Shown: positions 26,408-33,582 of the stretch, piece by piece
Numbering within the stretch: the stretch's first letter is position 1
Layout: each line of letters starts with the position of its first letter
NCBI GenBank assembly: GCA_023151115.1
Contig: JAKLJP010000019.1
Location: 1-64,000 of the forward strand
DNA: 64,000 bases
Direction: 5' to 3'
DNA from: Anaerolineae bacterium
GTDB lineage: Bacteria; Chloroflexota; Anaerolineae; 4572-78; J111
Program-made: the position numbers and the translations under genes
Notes under the pieces: generated by a model
Told to the model about the DNA's origin: nothing
Databases searched by the model: none
What the model saw: the letters and a program-made list of their open reading frames with translations, nothing else

Positions 26408-26764
26408 ATGAAACCCAACATCTTAAAATTCTGGTTTTGGCGCGCCCGGCTAATGGTGGCCGGACTACACGAACACAAAGAGAAGTTTACCAAAATATCC
26501 ATCAACGATGAACTGAGCATCGAACTGCACCCTACCAGCGGGTCAGACCAGCGGCCTTATCTAAAACTCTGCCGCCAAATTGACGGCGAGTCTCAATCTA
26601 TCAATATTTTTCTCAAAGAAGTGCCGCTGTTGATTGACTTTTTGCCCCGTTCCATCGCCCAATTAATGGTTTTGAACGCCGAGCACAGGCCGCAACAACT
26701 CCATCCCCTCCACAAAGTCCGGCGGATGGAACTGCTCAAGAGCAATCCCGAACTGGTTGAATAA
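26408..26764 (+). CDS. Hypothetical protein, 118 residues
   Basis: A basic-to-neutral soluble protein opening with the aromatic/basic stretch ILKFWFWRARLMVAGLHEHK and rich in Leu, Arg and His later (LPRSIAQLMVLNAEHRP). I do not recognise a family. No signal peptide or true membrane helix is present; the N-terminal hydrophobic part is broken by Arg and His. AAAAGGGA precedes the ATG, and a good terminator follows at 26795-26817, so it looks like a real single-gene unit. It lies between the tRNA gene and the site-2 protease operon. Confidence 0.65.
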   Translation: MKPNILKFWFWRARLMVAGLHEHKEKFTKISINDELSIELHPTSGSDQRPYLKLCRQIDGESQSINIFLKEVPLLIDFLPRSIAQLMVLNAEHRPQQLHPLHKVRRMELLKSNPELVE

Positions 26765-26794
26765 AGGGCATCTTGTAAAGCCTTTTTCAGAAAG

Positions 26795-26817
26795 TCGAGA
26801 CAGCCGTCTCGATTTTT
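26795..26817 (+). terminator. Rho-independent terminator
   Basis: Stem TCGAGAC / GTCTCGA with loop AGCC followed by TTTTT. It lies 31 bases after the 118-residue gene. Confidence 0.9.
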
Positions 26818-26821
26818 CTTT

Positions 26822-26850
26822 TTGGACAGACCTGGGAGTAATGTTACAAT
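26822..26850 (+). promoter_or_regulatory. Sigma70-type promoter of the site-2 protease operon
   Basis: TTGGAC (26822-26827), 17-base spacer, TACAAT (26845-26850), 48 bases upstream of the ATG at 26899. Confidence 0.7.
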
Positions 26851-26898
26851 ATTAACGGGTTAAGATGACTGAACTTATCTTTAGGAGCACAGTGATTC

Positions 26899-27135
26899 AT
26901 GAACCGAGATGAAACTTTGGCCTGGATCGAGCTGGTTCTGGACTCGTTGGATGACCACGAAACCATGGCCATTATCCGCGAAAGTTCCAACGATTTTGAT
27001 GGCGAGTTTTTTGAAACCATTAACCGTGAAACCGAACGATATGCCGCCGAAAACGATCAGGCCACGGCAGATCGTTTGACGGCGATTGCGCGCGCTATTG
27101 CGGTAGTGCGTAAAAATCGAGCCGAAAACCTGTAG
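26899..27135 (+). CDS. Small acidic protein, unknown function, co-transcribed with site-2 protease
   Basis: A 78-residue acidic protein, mostly helical by composition, opening MNRDETLAWIELVLDSLDDH and containing FDGEFFETINRETERYA. I recall similar short modules attached to CHAT/TPR proteins in cyanobacteria and Chloroflexota, but I assign no function. It starts an operon with its own promoter (26822-26850), has AGGAG upstream and ends eight bases before the protease gene. That coupling suggests it may act with the protease, for example as a cytosolic partner or substrate-binding subunit; this is inference only. Confidence 0.7.
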   Translation: MNRDETLAWIELVLDSLDDHETMAIIRESSNDFDGEFFETINRETERYAAENDQATADRLTAIARAIAVVRKNRAENL

Positions 27136-27143
27136 GGGCCGGT

Positions 27144-28343
27144 ATGACTCCAGGCCCACAAGAAAACATCATCCTCGACGGCGTGCTGCTGGGCAAACTC
27201 CGGGCCGGTATCGAAGACGTCTTTCAAGTTGACCGCTTCGAAACGCCCCGCCAGGCGCCCCAGGGCACCATCCTCTTCATCGGCGACCTGCTCATGCGCG
27301 ACAGCGAAGCCGCCTATGAGCTTATCGCTCAGCGATGGCTCGCCCACGACTATACTCCGCTTCTGCGCCGCCGCGACGGCCAGATTGCTTTGATTGCCCA
27401 GCCGGGTATTGTTACCCCCAAACCGAGCAACTCCCGGATTAATCTGGTGCTGGCCGTTATCACCCTTATTTCTGTCCTCTTTACGGGAGCTATCTACGAA
27501 TGTGAGGGCTGCATTCCGACTACTCTAGCAGAATGGTGGGCCGGTATCCCCATGATGCTGGCGCTGATGGCAATTTTGCTGGCTCACGAATTTGGACACT
27601 ATTTTGCGGCCAAATACCATAAAATCGCCGTCACCCTGCCCTATTTTATTCCCCTGCCCATCATCTCGCCGGTAGGGACCATGGGCGCCTTTATTCAATT
27701 GCGACAGCCCTTCAAAACCAAGAAGCAGCTTTTTGATATCGGCGTGGCCGGACCCCTGGGCGGCTTGATTTTTGCCGTCCCTTTAATCTTTTGGGGCGTA
27801 GCCAACTCAAGCGTTCAAGAAATCAGCCGCGGCGAGAACTCCGTTTTGGAAGGCAATTCCCTCTTTTACCTGGCGGTAAAATTTTTGATGCACGGCCAGA
27901 TCCTCCCCAGCTTTGAGCGTTACAGCGACTTGCCCTTCTGGCAGGAATTTCTCCGCCTCCTGGCCGGGGTTCTTCCTGCTGGCGGCGGTACGGATATTTT
28001 TCTCAACTCGCTGGCTTTTGCCGCCTGGTTTGGTTTGTTTGTAACCGCTATGAACTTACTGCCGGTGGGTCAATTGGACGGCGGCCACGTCATCTACTGT
28101 TTATTGGGGGAAAAAGCCCGCTGGTTAGGCTTATTTCTGGTCGGGATGATGTTTGTGTTGGGAATCTTTTGGTGGACAGGCTGGCTGTTGTGGGCCATCC
28201 TGGTTTTCTTCGTTATCGGTCCCGGCCATCCCCCGCCTCTCAACGATTTAGTTCCCCTGGGCTTGCCACGCACGCTGCTGGCCTACGTGATGATCTTTAT
28301 CTTTATCATCCTGTTTATGCCCAACCCGCTACAGCCGTTGTGA
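27144..28343 (+). CDS. Site-2 protease family (M50) intramembrane metalloprotease
   Basis: A 399-residue multipass membrane zinc protease. The first about 95 residues are cytosolic and form a pre-domain. Membrane segments start at LVLAVITLISVLFTGAIY. The zinc motif HEFGH (148-152) lies in a hydrophobic helix, and the second catalytic motif NLLPVGQLDGGH (near 305-316) supplies the Asp ligand. About six to eight membrane helices are visible, the last near the C-terminus (MIFIFIILFMP). The layout resembles the EGY/ARASP-type S2P group with no PDZ domain, so it likely cleaves membrane-anchored regulators or signal remnants. A large loop (about 230-285) separates the two catalytic motifs. It is the second gene of its operon. 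Confidence 0.93.
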   Translation: MTPGPQENIILDGVLLGKLRAGIEDVFQVDRFETPRQAPQGTILFIGDLLMRDSEAAYELIAQRWLAHDYTPLLRRRDGQIALIAQPGIVTPKPSNSRINLVLAVITLISVLFTGAIYECEGCIPTTLAEWWAGIPMMLALMAILLAHEFGHYFAAKYHKIAVTLPYFIPLPIISPVGTMGAFIQLRQPFKTKKQLFDIGVAGPLGGLIFAVPLIFWGVANSSVQEISRGENSVLEGNSLFYLAVKFLMHGQILPSFERYSDLPFWQEFLRLLAGVLPAGGGTDIFLNSLAFAAWFGLFVTAMNLLPVGQLDGGHVIYCLLGEKARWLGLFLVGMMFVLGIFWWTGWLLWAILVFFVIGPGHPPPLNDLVPLGLPRTLLAYVMIFIFIILFMPNPLQPL

Positions 28344-28377
28344 AACAAAGCCCCAATTAAAGACAGTTCCAAGGTAT

Positions 28378-28430
28378 GTGATGCGTGACGCATGATGAAT
28401 TTGCCCTTACGCATCACGTATCACGCATCA
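28378..28430. repeat. Palindrome of TGATGCGTGA phrases containing a stop codon
   Basis: Left arm TGATGCGTGACGCATGATG, right arm ACGCATCACGTATCACGCATCA. The last three bases of the right arm (28428-28430) are the TGA stop codon of the minus-strand PPOX gene. It lies between convergent genes. Confidence 0.75.
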
Positions 28431-28853
28431 GTCCGAAATATTTTTCACCGCCAGAATCTTCGTTGGCCTTACGCGCACCAGCCACTCACCAGGGACGCCG
28501 TTGCGCTGACCAAAAGCTTCGGCCCGGTCTGCGCCCATGTAGCGGCCGGCAATCCGGGTGGCCCAATCGCGCAGGTCGGCGGCTGCCTCGGCAATTTCCG
28601 CTACCCCTTCTATCTGGACAAATGAAAATGGCGGCGCTTCGTCGTCAATGCACAGGCACACACGCGGGTCGCGGCGCAAATTGGCCGCTTTGACCGATTT
28701 GTGCCAGGTGGTAAAAATCAAATCATCACTATCCAAATCAAACCAAATCGGCGCGACATGAGGCCGGCCGTCGGCACAGACCGTGGCCAGTTTGGCCGTG
28801 CGGGCCCGGTCGAGCAAAAAGCTGCGCATTTCGGCAGTGGTCATTTTTTGCAT
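28428..28853 (-). CDS. Pyridoxamine-5'-phosphate-oxidase-fold protein (PPOX, F420/FMN-dependent type)
   Basis: A 141-residue split-barrel flavin/deazaflavin-binding protein. Typical elements are FLLDRARTAKLATVCADGRP, HVAPIWFDLDSDDLIFTTW, ANLRRDPRVCLCIDDE and VQIEGVAEI. Proteins of this PPOX class bind FMN or F420 and reduce various small molecules; which cofactor applies is not decidable here. AGGGGGA precedes the ATG at 28853. The gene stands alone between repeats, and its stop codon is provided by a palindrome arm. Confidence 0.9.
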   Translation of the reverse strand: MQKMTTAEMRSFLLDRARTAKLATVCADGRPHVAPIWFDLDSDDLIFTTWHKSVKAANLRRDPRVCLCIDDEAPPFSFVQIEGVAEIAEAAADLRDWATRIAGRYMGADRAEAFGQRNGVPGEWLVRVRPTKILAVKNISD

Positions 28854-28970
28854 GGTAAAATCCCCCTTCGAAAATAACTTTGCCGAGTCTAAAGGCTATG
28901 CTTTTGGACCCCATTTTCACGCTTCACGTCGGTGGTGTGCCGTCAGGCTCGTGACAACTCTTCGAAAATA

Positions 28971-29018
28971 GGAGTGCAAACCTTGGTTTGCCAAATCGCA
29001 AGGCAAGCCTTGCACTCC
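28971..29018. repeat. GGAGTGCAAA palindrome, copy 1 (composite with flanking GTCGGTGGTGTGCC)
   Basis: Arms GGAGTGCAAACCTTGGTTTGC and GCAAGGCAAGCCTTGCACTCC. The adjoining stretch TTTTCACGCTTCACGTCGGT recurs beside the related element at 61871-61917, so a larger composite unit is duplicated. Shorter relatives are at 48057-48085 and 60461-60511. Confidence 0.8.
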
Positions 29019-29082
29019 AGGTTTTCATTATCGGTAGTGTGCCCCAGGTTCGTGAACACCCCTTTGAAAATAGCTTGCTTCA

Positions 29083-29162
29083 TGTCACTGCGAGGCCAAA
29101 AGGCCAAAATAGTCTCCCACCCTGGAGAGGGGATTGCTTCGGCCTACGGCCTCGCAATGACA
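29083..29162. repeat. TGTCACTGCGAGGCC palindrome (TGTCATTTCGA family, diverged)
   Basis: Arms TGTCACTGCGAGGCC and GGCCTCGCAATGACA. The end sequences match the TGTCATTTCGA family in outline. It lies between the PPOX gene (divergent side) and the large kinase. Confidence 0.75.
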
Positions 29163-29207
29163 TATTCATTGTTCAGGAACTGGCGTTTGATTTTTCGGAG
29201 TAGCTCA

Positions 29208-32200
29208 CTAAGCGGTTTTGGCCGGAGATTCTTCAATGCTTTCCAAATTTTTCAAGCAAGCCAGCTCAATTTGAGGCTGGCCGATCAGCCGGCTCAGTTC
29301 CAACGCCTGGCGGCAGTGGCCGGCAGCGGTAGCAACATCACCCGTTTCTAACAACAAACTGCCCAGGTTGGCCAGGCTGGTTGCTTCGCCATGCCGGTCG
29401 CCGCTGGATTGGCTGAGCGCGAGCGCCTGGCGATAATATTTTTCGGCCTGGGGATAATCTTTGGTTATTCTATAAATATCCCCCAAACAATTGAGGCTGC
29501 GCGCCTCGGCTTGAGGCGCATCGGCCCCTTCCAAAAATTCCCGCGCATCGTGGCCGTGAGCCTGTGCCAGTTCGATATGACCCTGTTCGGCGGAAATGTA
29601 GGCCAGTTGGATCAAACTTTCGGCTTCCAGAATTGTGTTGTCAATTTGGCGGGCAGCCAGCAAGGCTGTCTGAGCCGCCGCGGCCGCCTGGGGTAACTGT
29701 TTCAGCGCTCGCTCGTACTGAGCCTGACGGTTATGAACTATCACTTTTTTAGCCGGGTCATCCAGCGTTTGGGCCAGGGCTTGCAACGCCGCCAAATCAT
29801 TGGCCTGGGCGGGACGATCGTCCAAGGTGTCATAAAGCTGCTCCCGCGCCAGCAGCAGTTCAAAGCGCTGGCTCTGAGCCGAATGGCTCGGCCCCAGTTG
29901 GTCAAGGGCCTGTAGGGCCTGGGTGGTCCAAAACAAAGCATTGGGACTGGCACAAAGCGCCCTGGCTTGAGCGGCAGCCTGAATGCTATAAGTTAAGCCT
30001 TTTTCCAGTTCCTGAGCCTGGAAGAAATGGTGGGCCAGTTCAGCGGCAAACGGGACGTGACTTTGTTCCAGGGTTTCGCCCACCTCGCGGTGTATCAGGC
30101 GCTGCTTCAACGGGCTAAGGTTTTGGTACAGCATTTCCATCGTGCTGTGGTGATTGAAGCGCATCACCCCTTCCAGGGGCACATCCCGAATTAATTGACG
30201 TTCCAGGGCCGTGTCTAATCCCTCTAAAATATTGCCATCCGATAACTCGCTGATTTGCCGCAAATGGTCAAAGGTAAAGGTATAGCCCAACACCGCCGCC
30301 TGATACAACAGCGCCTGGGTCTCTTTGCTCAGCCGGTTGACCCGGCGCAGCACGGTGTCGCCTAGACGTTGGGGCAGTCCGGCTTCGACCACCGGCGAAA
30401 AATACCAACGCCCTTCCCGCCAATTGACGGTCTCATCGTCCACCAGACTTTTGGCAATTTCTTCGACAAATAGGGGGTTGCCCTGGCTGCGCCGGTAGAC
30501 GGCCCCCACCAAATCCGCCGGGGGGGCCTGGGTCCAGATATTTTCGAGCAGCTCTGCCACTTCTCTTTCGGCCAGCGGCCCCAGCGCCATCGAAGTATAG
30601 GCCGGGTAGCTGCTCCAACGTGACAAAGCCTCGGCTAACGGCGACTTGTCGGCCTCACTGCTGCGATAAACCCCGACAATCATTACCGGCATATCGCGGC
30701 AGCAGCGAGCCAAATAATCCAGCAGTTGCAAACTGTTTGGGTCGACCCACTGTAGATCATCCAGTATTATCAGCCAGGGTTGTTTGGTTGCAGCCCGGCC
30801 AATCAGTTCAGCCAGGCTAAAAGTCGGCGGGCGGCGGGCGGCGGACGGCGGGCGGTCTGGCAGAATTTGTTGGATTTCGGGAACGGCTTGAGCCGTCTGC
30901 TCCAACACCCAACTGACTTGTTTTTCAGCCGTGTTGGTGGGGGTAGTGGCAAAATAGGTTTTGAGCGCATCTATAAAGAGTTGGTAAGCCAGGCTGCTTT
31001 CGGCGGGACGGCAACCGCCCAGCAGCACGGTGGCCTGGCTGGCTCGGTCGGCCAACTCCTGAGTCAGCCGGGTTTTACCACTGCCGGCCTCGCCGCTGAT
31101 CAGCACCAACTGGCCCTGGCCATGGAGCGTGGCCGCCCACAGCTCCAGCAGGCATTGCAGCGAGTTCTGCCGGCCTACCAGAGCCGGCCAGCGGCGCGGT
31201 CGCAACACCTGACGCCGCAGACTGCGGCTGGCCGTCTGGGTCATATTGGTCAAAATCCGGCGAACCAGCCGGGCGGTGGCATAGCGCTTATTGGGGTCTT
31301 TATCCAACAGCTTCAAAACCAGGTATTCTAGCGAACGGGATAAGGTCGGGTTCAGCTCGCGGAGGAGCCGGGGACGGCTGCTGCGATGGTGCTCCATTAC
31401 TTCCTGATCTGTACCCTCAAAAAGGGGCTGACCGGTGAACATCTCGTATAAAATGATGCCCAGGGTATACAAATCGGTGCGGGCGTCTATGGGGTGGCCC
31501 AGTACCTGTTCCGGGGCCAGGTAACGGGCCGTAACCAGGGTCAGCGAGGCATCTTCGCCGTTCAGCAAGGATTTGCTGCTTTCCAGCCGGCCCAGACCAA
31601 AATCACTAATCTTTATTTCGTCGGCGGTAATCAGGATATTTTTGGGTTTCAAATCGCCGTGGATCACGCCGCGGGCGTGGGCATATTCCAGGGCGCGGGC
31701 AATCTTTTCGGCAATGGTCAGGGCCAGGTCGAGCGGCAAGGGCTGTCCAGGCTGGGCATTGAGCAAATCGGGCAAACTTTGACCTTCGACAAATTCCTCG
31801 ACCATGTAGGACAAGCCCTGGTCTTCGTCGCAGTCGTAAATATCTACAATGTTGGGATGGATCAGGTTGATGAGTTCGCGGGCCTGCTGCAAGAAGCGCT
31901 CGATGGCCGCTTCGCTGAACGAAGCCGATAAAACCTTGATCACCACCGGCCGGTTCAGCCGGTTGTCTATGGCCTTAAAACTGGTCCCCAGGCGGCCGTC
32001 GCCAATTTTGCTCTCGATAAAATAGCGATTCTTGATGGTTTGACCGGGCAAATTGAGGGTTTCGCGGGCTTGCAAAGCGTTAAGGGCGGCATGCACCGAA
32101 GGATAGATGGCAAAAAAGTCCAGATAGCCGGCCAGTTCAATCACCTGCTGCACATTGATCGAGGGACCGGCCAGGACCATGGGCGTGCCCAACTGCTCAC

Positions 32201-33464
32201 GCCGAAGTTTGACCAGCGCCCGCAGCCCCGACACTTGCAGCATCTCCACCCCGGTCATGTCCACAATCAAGTGAGGCGGCCAGCCGTCGGCTTTCAATTC
32301 GGCCAGTTGCCGTTTTAGCTCGGCAGCGACCCGCTCGTTAAAGATGCCCGCTGGCTTGAGGATAGCCGCTTTGCCGCCGGGAACCTGCTGCAACTGGGTA
32401 GTTTTGGGTGGGGTCAGGTCAAAAGTCAGGCCCTCCTGGGCAATCATCACATTGACCGGCTCGGCGTGGGGATACTGGCTTTGCTGGAATTTGCGGGTAT
32501 CCTCTAAAATTTTTTCCAGGTCGCGGTCGGTGTAGGTGGGGTCGTAATGAAACAAGACCAGGTTCCTCACATTGGCTTCCTGGGCCATTTCGACCCCGGC
32601 CAGCGAAGAACTGTGGCCCCAATCCTCTTTTTCATCCGACTCTTTCTGGGTAAATTGCGAGTCGTAGATGAGCATATCAGCGTCGGCAAAAAAGTTAAGG
32701 GCGGGATGGATGTCTTTGCCGGAAGGATAAGAAGCATCGCTGGCGTAGACAAAAACTTTGTCCCCTTTTTCAAAACGGAAAGAGTAAGCATCGCCGGGGT
32801 GGTGGTTGCGCAGGGTGCGGATGCGCAGATCGCCAAATTCCAGCACATCTTCCTGTTTGAGCTGGATAAATTTCATCTCGGCCTGCATATAATCCAGCGA
32901 GACCGGAAAATTGATAAATTCCTGCTGCCGGCGGAGCGCGGCTTCCATGTCGTGGACGCCGTAAATAAAAATCTTGTTGCCGCGCACAAAAGCAGGCCGA
33001 AAGAAGGGGAAGCCCTGAATATGGTCCCAATGGGGGTGGCTAAAAAAAAGATGGATCGTCCCCCGGCCCTGGCCCCACTTGCCTTTCATCAACTCCAGGC
33101 CCAGCGCCCGAATGCCGGAACCGGCGTCAATGATAAACAAATCATCGTCCGATTGCACTTCGACGCAGGGAGTATTGCCCCCGGCCGTACCGGCGATGAG
33201 GGGCGACAAAGTATCCAGATAAGCCCGGACCACCTGCCGCCGCTTGACCTGAGTTTTAGCCAGAGATAGGTTGACCGACTGGCCTGAGGAAATCTCTGAG
33301 GGCGAAGGGGTTTCCTCCAAGATGGCTGCCAGAAGTTCCTCCTTCAACTCACCCTTTTCTATTTGCGAAATACTCAGGATGGCCGAGATGATCTTCTCCC
33401 GGATCTCATCTGGCCGGATGGGTGAGGGGATCGAGCCTCGCGCTCCCCAAATCTTCACTTTCAT
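29208..33464 (-). CDS. MBL-fold hydrolase - STAS - Ser/Thr protein kinase - AAA ATPase - TPR fusion
   Basis: A 1418-residue soluble protein with five modules. About 1-350 is a metallo-beta-lactamase fold opening VKIWGARGSIPSP with zinc motif HPHWDH (143-148) and later HHPGDAYSF and YASDASY; a 70-residue insert separates GARGS from GGNTPCVEV. About 365-470 is a STAS domain (PHLIVDMTGVEMLQVSGLRA). About 480-740 is a protein kinase with G-loop GDGRLG, VIKVL lysine, HGDLKPKN (602-609; the usual Arg of HRD is Gly) and DFGLG. About 755-1000 is an AAA/STAND ATPase (Walker A GEAGSGKT at 791-798, Walker B LIILDDLQW). TPRs fill the C-terminus. It could link a nucleotide or metabolite hydrolase to kinase and partner-switch signalling. 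The ATG at 33464 has GGGAAGA upstream. It is divergent from the unknown gene at 33583. Confidence 0.88.
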   Translation of the reverse strand: MKVKIWGARGSIPSPIRPDEIREKIISAILSISQIEKGELKEELLAAILEETPSPSEISSGQSVNLSLAKTQVKRRQVVRAYLDTLSPLIAGTAGGNTPCVEVQSDDDLFIIDAGSGIRALGLELMKGKWGQGRGTIHLFFSHPHWDHIQGFPFFRPAFVRGNKIFIYGVHDMEAALRRQQEFINFPVSLDYMQAEMKFIQLKQEDVLEFGDLRIRTLRNHHPGDAYSFRFEKGDKVFVYASDASYPSGKDIHPALNFFADADMLIYDSQFTQKESDEKEDWGHSSSLAGVEMAQEANVRNLVLFHYDPTYTDRDLEKILEDTRKFQQSQYPHAEPVNVMIAQEGLTFDLTPPKTTQLQQVPGGKAAILKPAGIFNERVAAELKRQLAELKADGWPPHLIVDMTGVEMLQVSGLRALVKLRREQLGTPMVLAGPSINVQQVIELAGYLDFFAIYPSVHAALNALQARETLNLPGQTIKNRYFIESKIGDGRLGTSFKAIDNRLNRPVVIKVLSASFSEAAIERFLQQARELINLIHPNIVDIYDCDEDQGLSYMVEEFVEGQSLPDLLNAQPGQPLPLDLALTIAEKIARALEYAHARGVIHGDLKPKNILITADEIKISDFGLGRLESSKSLLNGEDASLTLVTARYLAPEQVLGHPIDARTDLYTLGIILYEMFTGQPLFEGTDQEVMEHHRSSRPRLLRELNPTLSRSLEYLVLKLLDKDPNKRYATARLVRRILTNMTQTASRSLRRQVLRPRRWPALVGRQNSLQCLLELWAATLHGQGQLVLISGEAGSGKTRLTQELADRASQATVLLGGCRPAESSLAYQLFIDALKTYFATTPTNTAEKQVSWVLEQTAQAVPEIQQILPDRPPSAARRPPTFSLAELIGRAATKQPWLIILDDLQWVDPNSLQLLDYLARCCRDMPVMIVGVYRSSEADKSPLAEALSRWSSYPAYTSMALGPLAEREVAELLENIWTQAPPADLVGAVYRRSQGNPLFVEEIAKSLVDDETVNWREGRWYFSPVVEAGLPQRLGDTVLRRVNRLSKETQALLYQAAVLGYTFTFDHLRQISELSDGNILEGLDTALERQLIRDVPLEGVMRFNHHSTMEMLYQNLSPLKQRLIHREVGETLEQSHVPFAAELAHHFFQAQELEKGLTYSIQAAAQARALCASPNALFWTTQALQALDQLGPSHSAQSQRFELLLAREQLYDTLDDRPAQANDLAALQALAQTLDDPAKKVIVHNRQAQYERALKQLPQAAAAAQTALLAARQIDNTILEAESLIQLAYISAEQGHIELAQAHGHDAREFLEGADAPQAEARSLNCLGDIYRITKDYPQAEKYYRQALALSQSSGDRHGEATSLANLGSLLLETGDVATAAGHCRQALELSRLIGQPQIELACLKNLESIEESPAKTA

Positions 33465-33497
33465 AAATCTTCCCAAATAGATTTAATGTTGCCACCA

Positions 33498-33554
33498 TTA
33501 TACCGGCTTTTGGTTAGAAATGCTATAGTCTTTTTGGTAAGGTGTGTGTATAAT
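33498..33554. promoter_or_regulatory. Divergent pair of -10-like boxes
   Basis: TATAAT occurs on the minus strand at 33503-33498 (toward the fusion kinase) and on the plus strand at 33549-33554 (toward the 799-residue gene). Neither has a good -35 box at the usual distance, so these promoters may depend on an activator. Confidence 0.4.
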
Positions 33555-33582
33555 AGAGGTATCTCCCATTGAAAGGGAATCT

